Shown: piece by piece, positions 7,670 to 14,784 of the stretch
How the letters are laid out: each line of letters starts with the position of its first letter
Numbering within the stretch: position 1 is the first letter of the stretch
Assembly: GCA_016744485.1 (NCBI GenBank)
Contig: JADGEG010000032.1
Location: forward strand, 1-14,784
Length of the DNA stretch: 14,784 nucleotides
Direction of reading: 5' to 3'
From: Arcobacter sp.
GTDB lineage: Bacteria > Campylobacterota > Campylobacteria > Campylobacterales > Arcobacteraceae
The notes under the pieces: generated by a model
Database searches by the model: none
What the model saw: only the letters and a program-made list of their open reading frames with translations
What the model was told of the DNA's origin: nothing
Translations under genes and position numbers: made by a program

Positions 7670-8461
7670 ATGAGTGACCTACTTGAGGGTTATTTGGGTA
7701 AAACAGTTGAACGAAAAAAAAGTAGAACACCTGCTAAACTTGATTATATACAAAGTGCCACAGGATTAATTTTAGGCTTATTTATGTGGGGACATATGTT
7801 ATTAGTGTCATCAATTTTAATTTCTAAAGACTTTATGTATACTATAACAAAACTATTAGAGGGTAGTTTTATTTTTGAAGGTGGAAATCCTTTACTTGTA
7901 ACCATTGCAGCAATTGTCATATTTGTAATTTTTATTGTACATGCGGCAATGGGTTTGCGAAAATTACCTGCAAATTATAAACAATATCAAGTTATGAAAG
8001 CTCATGCAAACTATATGAATCATGAAGATACAAAATTATGGTTTATTCAAGCTTTTACAGGTTTTGCTATGTTCTTTTTAGGTTCAATTCATTTATACAT
8101 TATCATGACAAATTCAGATGCAATTGGTCCATATGCAAGTGCAGATAGAGTATGGTCAAATTGGATGTGGCCTTTATATATTCTTTTATTATTAGCAGTT
8201 GAGTTTCATGGAACAATTGGACTTTATAGACTATGTATTAAGTGGGGTTGGTTTGATGGAGATGACCCAAAAGCAAATAGAATCAAACTTAAGAAAATTA
8301 AAAAAGGTCTTACTTGGTTTTTTCTTATTTTAGGTTTTACAACATTAGTGGCTTATATGAAAATAGGAATGGATCATGCAAATGCTGGTAAAGTTGGTGA
8401 AAGATATCAACCAAGTGCAAAAGTTATTCAAATAAAAATAGCACAAGGGAGATTAGTATAA
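7670..8461 (+). CDS. frdC: Fumarate reductase dihaem cytochrome b subunit FrdC
   Basis: Membrane anchor of quinol:fumarate reductase. It carries two b haems and the menaquinol site in five helices. The sequence aligns readily with Wolinella succinogenes FrdC as I recall it, from the N-terminal ERKKSR.PAKLD motif through GFAMFFLGS.HLYI and KWGWFDG, with an offset of two residues. The four axial haem histidines correspond to His42, His91, His141 and His180. The two glutamates of the Wolinella E-pathway (Glu66 and Glu180 there) are Glu64 and Glu178 here, which points to the electroneutral type B enzyme. The length is 263 residues against 256 in Wolinella, the excess lying at the C-terminus. The stop shares a base with the frdA start (TAATG). 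In Campylobacter this enzyme also serves as succinate dehydrogenase, so an sdhC label would be equally possible. Confidence 0.96.
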   Translation: MSDLLEGYLGKTVERKKSRTPAKLDYIQSATGLILGLFMWGHMLLVSSILISKDFMYTITKLLEGSFIFEGGNPLLVTIAAIVIFVIFIVHAAMGLRKLPANYKQYQVMKAHANYMNHEDTKLWFIQAFTGFAMFFLGSIHLYIIMTNSDAIGPYASADRVWSNWMWPLYILLLLAVEFHGTIGLYRLCIKWGWFDGDDPKANRIKLKKIKKGLTWFFLILGFTTLVAYMKIGMDHANAGKVGERYQPSAKVIQIKIAQGRLV

Positions 8462-10449
8462 TGAAAATTACTTATTGTGATGCTTTAGTTATTGGTGGAG
8501 GATTAGCTGGGCTAAGAGCAGCAGTTGCTGCTCAAAAAAAAGGTTTGAATACTATTGTTTTATCCTTAGTCCCTGTTAAAAGATCTCATAGTGCCGCTGC
8601 ACAAGGAGGAATGCAAGCATCTTTAGGAAATTCTAAGATGTCTCAAGGTGATAATGAAGATTTACACTTTGCTGATACAGTCAAAGGAAGTGATTGGGGT
8701 TGTGATCAAGAAGTAGCACGTATGTTTGTTCACACTGCTCCTAAAGCAATACGGGAGTTAGCTTCTTGGGGAGTTCCTTGGACAAGAGTGCGTGAGGGTT
8801 CAAGAGAAGCAGTTATAAATGCTAAAAAAACGACTATAACTGAAGATGCCAATGTCCATGGTTTGATAACTTCAAGAGATTTTGGAGGGACTAAAAAATG
8901 GAGAACTTGTTATACTGCTGATGCTACTGGACATACTATGTTATTTGGAGTTGCTAATGAAGCTTTAAAAATAAATGTAGATATAAGAGACAGAAAAGAA
9001 GCAATTTCACTTATTCATGAAAACAATCGTTGTTATGGTTCAATTGTACGAGATTTAATTACAGGTGAACTTGAAGCATATGTTTCAAAAGGTACTTGTA
9101 TTGCTACTGGTGGTTATGGAAGAGTCTTTAAACAAACCACAAATGCAGTTATTTGTGAAGGAATTGGAGCAGCAATTGCACTTGAAACTGGAGTTGCCAC
9201 TTTAGGAAATATGGAAGCAGTACAATTCCACCCAACACCAATAGTACCATCTGGTATTTTATTAACAGAGGGTTGTAGAGGTGATGGGGGAATTTTAAGA
9301 GATGTCGATGGACATAGATTTATGCCAGATTATGAACCTGAGAAAAAAGAATTAGCATCAAGAGATGTCGTTTCTAGAAGAATGATTGAACATATTCGAA
9401 ATGGTAAAGGAGTACCCTCTCCTTATGGTGATCATATTTGGTTAGATATTTCTATTTTAGGTAGAGAACATATTGAAAAAAACTTAAGAGATGTACAAGA
9501 AATTTGTCAAATTTTCAATGGAATAGATCCAGCTGATGAAGGTAAACAAGGATGGGCTCCAGTATTACCAATGCAACATTATTCAATGGGTGGAATTCGT
9601 ACTAAAAAAACAGGTGAATCTCAAAAACTATCTGGTCTTTTTGCCTGTGGAGAAGTGTCTTGTTGGGATATGCATGGCTTTAATAGACTTGGAGGAAATA
9701 GTGTTTCTGAAACTGTAGTTGCTGGTATGATTATTGGAAATTATTTTGCCGATTATTGTTTAGAAAATGATATTACAATAGGAACTCATGGCATTCAAAA
9801 AGCTCTTGATACTCAAGATAATTATCTTAATGAAATTTTAGCTTATGATGGGAAAGAAGATATTTTTAAAATAAAAAATACTATGCAAAAATTAATGGAT
9901 GAAAAAGTTGGTATTTTTAGAGATGGTGTTAAATTAGAACAAGCTGTTAATGAGCTTGAAGATTTATTGAAAAAAACAAAAGAAATTTCTATTAAATCAA
10001 AACAAAGATCTGGAAACCCTGAGCTTGAAGAAGCATATAGAGTTCCTAAAATGCTTAAAATTGCTTTATGTGTTGCAAGAGGTGCTGAAAAAAGAACAGA
10101 ATCAAGAGGAGCTCACTATAGAGAAGACTTTTTAAAAAGAGACGATGCTTCTTGGTTAAAACGAACATTAACTAAATGGGCAAGTCCAACAGATACACTT
10201 CCTACAATTACATATGAAGATATTAATATTATGAATATGGAAATGCCTCCTGCATTTAGAGGTTATGGTGCAAAAGGCATGATTATTGAGAATGAATTAA
10301 GTGCAAAAAGACAAGAAGAAGTTGATGAACTAACAGAAAAAATGAAAAATGATGGTAAAAATAGACATGATATTCAAGATAAATTAATGTCTTTTGATTT
10401 ACCCATGAATTATAAAGAATTAAATGAAAGAGTAGGAGATAAATCATGA
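8461..10449 (+). CDS. frdA: Fumarate reductase flavoprotein subunit FrdA
   Basis: Catalytic subunit that interconverts fumarate and succinate on the cytoplasmic face, using covalently bound FAD. The N-terminal dinucleotide fold GGGLAGLRAA (12-21) is followed by His43 in RSHSAAAQGG, the covalent flavin histidine. The active-site residues His257 (QFHPTP) and Arg301 (ASRDVVSRR) keep Wolinella numbering. His373 (MQHYSMGG) and Arg409 (GFNRLGGNS) follow after a small insertion near 358-364. The length is 662 residues against 656 in Wolinella FrdA. There is no twin-arginine leader, so this is not the periplasmic methylmenaquinol-dependent enzyme also found in some Campylobacterota. Translation is coupled to frdC through TAATG, with GGGAG (8447-8451) upstream, and to frdB through ATGA. 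Confidence 0.98.
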   Translation: MKITYCDALVIGGGLAGLRAAVAAQKKGLNTIVLSLVPVKRSHSAAAQGGMQASLGNSKMSQGDNEDLHFADTVKGSDWGCDQEVARMFVHTAPKAIRELASWGVPWTRVREGSREAVINAKKTTITEDANVHGLITSRDFGGTKKWRTCYTADATGHTMLFGVANEALKINVDIRDRKEAISLIHENNRCYGSIVRDLITGELEAYVSKGTCIATGGYGRVFKQTTNAVICEGIGAAIALETGVATLGNMEAVQFHPTPIVPSGILLTEGCRGDGGILRDVDGHRFMPDYEPEKKELASRDVVSRRMIEHIRNGKGVPSPYGDHIWLDISILGREHIEKNLRDVQEICQIFNGIDPADEGKQGWAPVLPMQHYSMGGIRTKKTGESQKLSGLFACGEVSCWDMHGFNRLGGNSVSETVVAGMIIGNYFADYCLENDITIGTHGIQKALDTQDNYLNEILAYDGKEDIFKIKNTMQKLMDEKVGIFRDGVKLEQAVNELEDLLKKTKEISIKSKQRSGNPELEEAYRVPKMLKIALCVARGAEKRTESRGAHYREDFLKRDDASWLKRTLTKWASPTDTLPTITYEDINIMNMEMPPAFRGYGAKGMIIENELSAKRQEEVDELTEKMKNDGKNRHDIQDKLMSFDLPMNYKELNERVGDKS

Positions 10450-11177
10450 GTATTGCAAAAGGTAGAGAAGTAATTATATCCGTGCTTAAATTTAATCCAA
10501 GATCAAAAATCTCAAAACCTCATTTTGTAGATTATAAACTTGAGGAAACTCCAGGTATGACATTGTTCATAGCTTTAACACACATAAGAGAAAACTTTGA
10601 TCCTGATTTATCTTTTGATTTTGTTTGTCGTGCAGGAATTTGTGGTTCCTGTGGTATGGTAGTAAATGGTAAACCAGCACTTGCTTGTAGAACCTTAATA
10701 GCAAATTATCCAGATGGTAAATTAACTTTAATGCCAATGCCTGCATTTGAGCTTATAAAAGATTTATCTGTAAATACTGGTCGTTGGATGGACGATATGA
10801 GTAAAAGAGTTGAATCATGGATTGTTACAAGTAAAGAAGTTGATATAAGTAAAATAGAAGAAAAAGTAGATCCTGATATTGCAGACCAAACTTTTGAACT
10901 TGATCGTTGTATTGAGTGTGGTATTTGTGTGGCATCTTGTGGAACGAAACTAATGCGTCCTAATTTTGTAGGTCCTGTTGGACTTAATAGAGTTGCACGT
11001 TTTGAAATAGATCCTCACGATGAGAGAACAGCTGATGATTTTTATGAATTAGTTGGTGATGATGATGGAATTTTTGGCTGTATGTCATTATTAGCTTGTG
11101 AAGATCATTGCCCAAAACATTTACCATTACAAAATAAGATTGCATATTTACGAAGAAAATTAGTAGCACTTAGATAA
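10446..11177 (+). CDS. frdB: Fumarate reductase iron-sulfur subunit FrdB
   Basis: Electron-transfer subunit linking the FAD of FrdA to the haems of FrdC. The N-terminal plant-type ferredoxin domain has [2Fe-2S] ligands Cys61, Cys66, Cys69 and Cys81. The C-terminal domain has Cys155, Cys158, Cys161 and Cys222 for [4Fe-4S], and Cys165, Cys212 and Cys218 for [3Fe-4S], the standard pattern for SdhB/FrdB. The length of 243 residues is normal (239 in Wolinella). The ATG at 10446 overlaps the frdA stop, with AGGAG (10434-10438) seven bases upstream. It is the last gene of the frd unit and is followed by a strong terminator hairpin 22 bases downstream. Confidence 0.98.
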   Translation: MSIAKGREVIISVLKFNPRSKISKPHFVDYKLEETPGMTLFIALTHIRENFDPDLSFDFVCRAGICGSCGMVVNGKPALACRTLIANYPDGKLTLMPMPAFELIKDLSVNTGRWMDDMSKRVESWIVTSKEVDISKIEEKVDPDIADQTFELDRCIECGICVASCGTKLMRPNFVGPVGLNRVARFEIDPHDERTADDFYELVGDDDGIFGCMSLLACEDHCPKHLPLQNKIAYLRRKLVALR

Positions 11178-11199
11178 TATATAATTTAAATTAGTAATA

Positions 11200-11235
11200 A
11201 AAAAGTTAATTACTCTTGTAATTAACTTTTTGTTT
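11200..11235 (+). terminator. Intrinsic terminator after frdB
   Basis: A perfect 14-bp inverted repeat is present: AAAAAGTTAATTAC (11200-11213) pairs with GTAATTAACTTTTT (11218-11231) around a TCTT loop. The descending arm ends in five T residues and continues TGTTTG. It closes the frdCAB unit and separates it from the dynamin-like genes. The A-rich ascending side would also give a T tract on the minus strand, so it may work in both directions. Confidence 0.85.
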
Positions 11236-11245
11236 GTATTTATGC

Positions 11246-11280
11246 ATTGTATAGTATTTAATTAAATTTTCACATTGGAG
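11246..11280 (+). promoter_or_regulatory. Putative promoter and ribosome binding site for the dynamin-like pair
   Basis: Downstream of the terminator, TATAGT (11250-11255), directly preceded by TG, resembles a -10 element about 33 bases before the start codon. No convincing -35 is seen. The Shine-Dalgarno TTGGAG (11275-11280) lies seven bases from the TTG at 11288 and decides that start. A promoter is expected here because the terminator cuts the genes off from frd, but its exact position is uncertain. Confidence 0.35.
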
Positions 11281-11287
11281 ATTATAT

Positions 11288-13636
11288 TTGAGTTTAGCAA
11301 ATGATTATTTTTTATTATATCATGGTAAAGAATTTAAAAATGATATAAAATTTACTATATTAAAAGATAAACACGATAAAGTTTCAGATGATTTTTTTTA
11401 TATTCTTTCGTTAATATTAAGCATTACAAGAAAAAACTATGACAAAATTTTTAGCTTAAATTCTTTTACAATATTATTAAAAATAATAACAAATCAGGAT
11501 ATTAAAAGTTTACAAGACTTAAATATTTTACAATATTGTTTAATTGAAAATATAAGTTCAAAAATACAAAAAAATGAAATCACCAAACTACATAATGCCT
11601 TTGAATATTTAAAAAATAGGAAAATTCTTTTAGAATCTAATTATGATAAACTAATATCTTTATTTGATCCAAAAGAGTTAAATGTTTATCAAGAGATTGA
11701 TTTTAAAGATGAGCTAAATATAGAAAATACCTTAGGATTTCAAGATACAAAAAAAGAACTTGAATATCTCATCTTAGAATTAAAAGATTTGTTTTCTTCA
11801 CAAAATTATATTAAAGACTTAAAACAAACATATAAATACTTAAATAATCAAAAATTTTCCATAGGAATAACTGGAGTTATGAATGCTGGAAAATCTACAT
11901 TATTAAATGCTTTAATGGGGCAAGAGCTTTTAGGAAGTTCTGTAGTTCCTGAAACTGCAAATTTAACTATTATTAAATATGCAAAAAAACAAAGTGCTAA
12001 AGTGTTTTATTGGAATAAAGAACAATGGGCAAAAATAGAAAAAAATGCTAAAAACATTTCTTCTATTCAAGAATTTGTAAAAGAAACAAAAGAAATATTT
12101 AAAAATAATTTAGACTCTATTATACAAGAAGAATCATATTGTGAAGATATTGATATTTATAATTTATCATCTTATACATCAGCTAAAAATAGTAATAAAA
12201 AATGTAACTTAGTTAAATATATAGAACTAGAATCTAATTTATCTTTTTTAAGTAATGGTATAGAAATAGTAGATACTCCAGGACTTGATGATCCTGTAAT
12301 TCAACGAGAAGAAATAACTAAAGAATATATAGCCAAATGTGATTTATTACTTCATTTAATGAATGTAAGTCAAAGTGCAACTTTAAAAGATGTAGAATTC
12401 ATAATTGATGCAATTTTATATCAAAATATTACAAAACTATTGATAGTAATTACAAGAGCTGATAGCGTTTCAAAAAAAGAATTAAAAGAAGTTATTTCTT
12501 ATACAAAATCTTCAATAAAAGCACAATTGCAAGCAAGTAATAAAGATAATAAATTAGATTTTATTTTACAAAGTATAAAATTTATTCCAATATCTGGAAA
12601 AATGGCACTTTATCATAGAATAGGTAAAAGCCAAGAAGCTATTAATTTAGGGTACCCTTTAGAAGAAACAGGTATTTTGGATATTGAAGAATACTTAAAT
12701 GAAACTTTATTTAGTAAAACTTCATCAAAATGTGACCTTATTATTAAAAGTTCAAAAACTAAAATATCAAAAATAATTAAAAAAGAATTAGATTCATTAC
12801 ATTATGAACTTATTTTATTAGCAAAAAACAAAGAAGAATTAAAACAAAATTTAATTGACTTTGAAGAAGATAAAAATAAGAAAAATAAAATCTTTGCTAA
12901 TATGAATAGAGATATTACAGTTTACAAATTAGATTGTGAGGAATATGTAATAAAACTTCAAACATTTTTAGATAATGAACTTATTGATTTACAAAATATT
13001 ATAAAACAAAGAGTTTTTAGCGATGTTCGTTATAGCTTTGAAAAAACAAAACAAAAACCAAAGGCTTCTAGAATTAGAATTATCATACAGACAGCTATTA
13101 ATGATGGTATCATTGATATAATAAGAGATTTTAGATATAAATTTATCAAAAAATCTCAAAATATTGGAGAAATTTGTGAACAAAAGTATCAAGAATATGG
13201 ATTTACACTTGGACATAAAAATGATAACTTTGATGCACTTAGTTTTTTTCAAGATGATTTAAAAAATGGTTTTTTAACATCTTCTAATGAAGTATTAATA
13301 TCTAAAATTATATACGAAGTTTCAAAAAGTAAAAGTAAGGCATTAAATGAATTTGATTTAAAAATTCAAGTTTGTATAAAAGATGAATTTAAAAATATAG
13401 ATTCTCATGTAAAAACAAAAGCAAATACATTATCTATGCTTTTAATAAAAAAATTCTTTAATAAACTTGCAGAACCTTTAAAAACTTTTGAAGAACAAGT
13501 ATTAAATGATGAGCAAATATTACAAAAACAATTAGATTTATTTGACAATAATGAAATAAATAAAGAAACATTAAAATTAAAAGTACATCAAAAAATAAAA
13601 AAATTAGAAGTAATTAATACAGGTCTTCTTTTATGA
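11288..13636 (+). CDS. Dynamin-like GTPase, first of a pair (CjDLP1/Cj0411-like)
   Basis: Large GTPase of the bacterial dynamin-like superfamily, 782 residues. The G domain shows G1 GVMNAGKST (196-204), a probable G2 Thr in PETANLT (221-227), G3 DTPGLDDP (329-336), G4 TRAD (389-392) and a G5-like PISGKMA (434-440). About 190 mostly helical, Lys- and Asn-rich residues precede the G domain, and about 100 residues separate G2 from G3, more than in the partner. After residue 480 the sequence is charged and helical, with coiled-coil-like stretches (about 500-575 and 700-770). No hydrophobic membrane paddle is obvious; the chain ends in GLLL. The start is TTG: no in-frame ATG occurs before the Met inside the P-loop, and TTGGAG is well placed. 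Position after frdCAB and next to a second dynamin-like gene matches C. jejuni Cj0411. The role, membrane tethering or remodelling, is inferred from that homologue. Confidence 0.85.
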   Translation: MSLANDYFLLYHGKEFKNDIKFTILKDKHDKVSDDFFYILSLILSITRKNYDKIFSLNSFTILLKIITNQDIKSLQDLNILQYCLIENISSKIQKNEITKLHNAFEYLKNRKILLESNYDKLISLFDPKELNVYQEIDFKDELNIENTLGFQDTKKELEYLILELKDLFSSQNYIKDLKQTYKYLNNQKFSIGITGVMNAGKSTLLNALMGQELLGSSVVPETANLTIIKYAKKQSAKVFYWNKEQWAKIEKNAKNISSIQEFVKETKEIFKNNLDSIIQEESYCEDIDIYNLSSYTSAKNSNKKCNLVKYIELESNLSFLSNGIEIVDTPGLDDPVIQREEITKEYIAKCDLLLHLMNVSQSATLKDVEFIIDAILYQNITKLLIVITRADSVSKKELKEVISYTKSSIKAQLQASNKDNKLDFILQSIKFIPISGKMALYHRIGKSQEAINLGYPLEETGILDIEEYLNETLFSKTSSKCDLIIKSSKTKISKIIKKELDSLHYELILLAKNKEELKQNLIDFEEDKNKKNKIFANMNRDITVYKLDCEEYVIKLQTFLDNELIDLQNIIKQRVFSDVRYSFEKTKQKPKASRIRIIIQTAINDGIIDIIRDFRYKFIKKSQNIGEICEQKYQEYGFTLGHKNDNFDALSFFQDDLKNGFLTSSNEVLISKIIYEVSKSKSKALNEFDLKIQVCIKDEFKNIDSHVKTKANTLSMLLIKKFFNKLAEPLKTFEEQVLNDEQILQKQLDLFDNNEINKETLKLKVHQKIKKLEVINTGLLL

Positions 13637-14784
13637 AAATACTAAATGATTTTATAAAAGAATATCATAAAGAATATTCTTTAAAACAAACTACTTATGA
13701 AAAAAGTCTAATAGGAGATATAAAAAAAATAATTGATAGATTACTAAATGAAAAATTTTTACCATCTTTCCAATTAGAATCAATTTTAAATAAACAATTA
13801 AGACGTGCAAGATATCCTATGGAAGTAGCTATCATTGGTCAGTTTTCATCTGGAAAATCAACTTTTCTAAATGCTTTATTATCAAAAAATATTTTACCAA
13901 CAGGAATTACTCCAGTTACTTCAAAAGTGAATTTTATCAATTATGCGGATGAATATAAATTAAAAATAACATATAAGTCAGGAGCTCAAGAATATCATAA
14001 TATTGAAAACATAGCTAAATTCACAGATCAAAGAAAAAAAAACATAGACGATATTAAATATTTAACAATCTATGCACCAATGGATATATTAAAAGACATA
14101 TCTTTTGTAGATACTCCAGGATTAAATTCACAAAGTCAAAGTGATACAAATACTACTAAAAAGGTTTTAAGAGATGTAGGTGGTATTATCTGGTTAAGTT
14201 TAATTGATAATGCAGGTAAAATGAGTGAAGCTGAAGTTCTAGAAGAATATATCTTACAATTTAAAAATAAATCTCTTTGTGTATTAAATCAAAAAGATAA
14301 ATTCACCACAGAACAAATACAAACAAGTCAGGCTTATATAAGTAATAAATTTGGAAAATACTTCGCACAAGTTACACCAATATCAGCTAAACTAGCACTG
14401 GATTCAAGGGCAAATCAGAAAAAAATACTTCTCCAAGATAAATACGACTTACTTATAAAAGATTTTAAATTAGAAGTAAATAATAATACGAATCTAAAAA
14501 CCTTAGATTTTTTTCAAAAAAATTTTACGAACTTTACAAAAGAAATTGATATTATAAAATCAAAAGATATAAAAGAAGATCATAAGCTGTTAAAAGAATC
14601 TAATATAAATGAAGTATTAGAATTTATAGAAAATATAATACGACCACAATCAAATGAAGCAAAAGAATTTGCTATTAAAAAAGATCTTAAAAATATTTGT
14701 GATATTTTAATAAAAGAATATAAGACAATTTTAGGTACATATGATAGTTTAATTGATATTTTAAAAAACTCCACAGATGAGATA
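13633..14784 (+). CDS. Dynamin-like GTPase, second of a pair (CjDLP2/Cj0412-like), 3' truncated
   Basis: The frame opens at ATG 13633 and stays open for 384 codons to the window end. The G domain begins near residue 57. It has G1 GQFSSGKST (69-77), a candidate G2 Thr in GITPVT (91-96), G3 DTPGLNSQ (160-167), G4 NQKD (219-222) and G5-like PISAKLA (249-255). A short helical segment of about 56 residues precedes the G domain, unlike the 190-residue extension of its partner. From about 290 onward the chain is helical and charged, the beginning of the stalk or neck. The membrane-binding part would lie beyond the window. The start overlaps the stop of the first gene as ATGA; the AGG upstream is weak, so translation probably depends on coupling. 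The next ATG, Met63, would remove the start of the G domain. Position suggests an orthologue of C. jejuni Cj0412. Confidence 0.85.
   Translation, partial: MKILNDFIKEYHKEYSLKQTTYEKSLIGDIKKIIDRLLNEKFLPSFQLESILNKQLRRARYPMEVAIIGQFSSGKSTFLNALLSKNILPTGITPVTSKVNFINYADEYKLKITYKSGAQEYHNIENIAKFTDQRKKNIDDIKYLTIYAPMDILKDISFVDTPGLNSQSQSDTNTTKKVLRDVGGIIWLSLIDNAGKMSEAEVLEEYILQFKNKSLCVLNQKDKFTTEQIQTSQAYISNKFGKYFAQVTPISAKLALDSRANQKKILLQDKYDLLIKDFKLEVNNNTNLKTLDFFQKNFTNFTKEIDIIKSKDIKEDHKLLKESNINEVLEFIENIIRPQSNEAKEFAIKKDLKNICDILIKEYKTILGTYDSLIDILKNSTDEI

Noticed and set aside
9536..9718. 60-codon plus-strand reading frame inside frdA.
   Set aside because: It overlaps the strongly conserved active-site region of FrdA in another frame and is a by-product of that coding sequence.
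12989..13252. 87-codon minus-strand reading frame opposite the first dynamin-like gene, with hydrophobic stretches.
   Set aside because: It is antisense to Lys- and Asn-rich codons, which read as Phe, Leu and Ile on the other strand. There is no supporting ribosome binding site or family match.
11288..14784. The dynamin-like pair as a new anti-phage defence system or recently acquired island.
   Set aside because: No mobile-element genes, repeats, tRNA or composition break flank it, and the position next to frdCAB matches C. jejuni, which suggests a core locus. A protective role is not excluded but nothing here supports it directly.
1..14784. Search for CRISPR arrays, tandem repeats, tRNA or rRNA genes and insertion sequences.
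   Set aside because: Coding genes fill the window and the two spacers (102 and 110 bp) hold only hairpins and promoter-like AT-rich DNA. No repeat array, cloverleaf or transposase was seen.

Overview
This window reads as chromosomal DNA from a Campylobacterota bacterium, most likely Arcobacter in the broad sense (Arcobacteraceae). The base composition is very AT-rich. Genes are packed on the plus strand with repeated ATGA or TAATG overlaps. The fumarate reductase proteins closely resemble Wolinella succinogenes FrdCAB as I recall those sequences. The genus is inferred from composition and family resemblance, not from a search.

Positions 1-7567 hold the distal half of a complex I (NADH-quinone oxidoreductase type) operon: the last codons of an upstream gene, probably nuoG, then nuoH, nuoI, nuoJ, nuoK, nuoL, nuoM and nuoN in the canonical order. 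These genes encode the quinone-proximal membrane subunit, the peripheral ferredoxin-like subunit and the whole proton-pumping arm. The key charged residues of all three antiporter-like subunits are present. NuoH is the odd member: it is about 100 residues longer than usual because of an internal segment that looks like two extra membrane helices.

After a 102-bp spacer (imperfect palindrome, promoter-like AT-rich stretch, good ribosome binding site) comes frdC-frdA-frdB (7670-11177). It encodes a dihaem menaquinol:fumarate reductase, which can also act as succinate dehydrogenase in this group. All haem, FAD and iron-sulfur ligands and the two E-pathway glutamates are visible. The spacer after frdB carries a perfect 14-bp hairpin followed by T residues, a strong intrinsic terminator.

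Positions 11288-14784 hold two adjacent, translationally coupled genes for large dynamin-like GTPases. The first is complete with a TTG start; the second is cut by the window end. The order frdCAB followed by a dynamin-like pair matches the Campylobacter jejuni locus Cj0408-Cj0412, where the pair forms a membrane-tethering heterotetramer. Together the window encodes an electron-transport block (complex I feeding quinone, fumarate reductase draining or feeding it) next to a probable membrane-remodelling system. I see no RNA genes, CRISPR array, insertion sequence or prophage. No gene-free stretch exceeds 110 bp.
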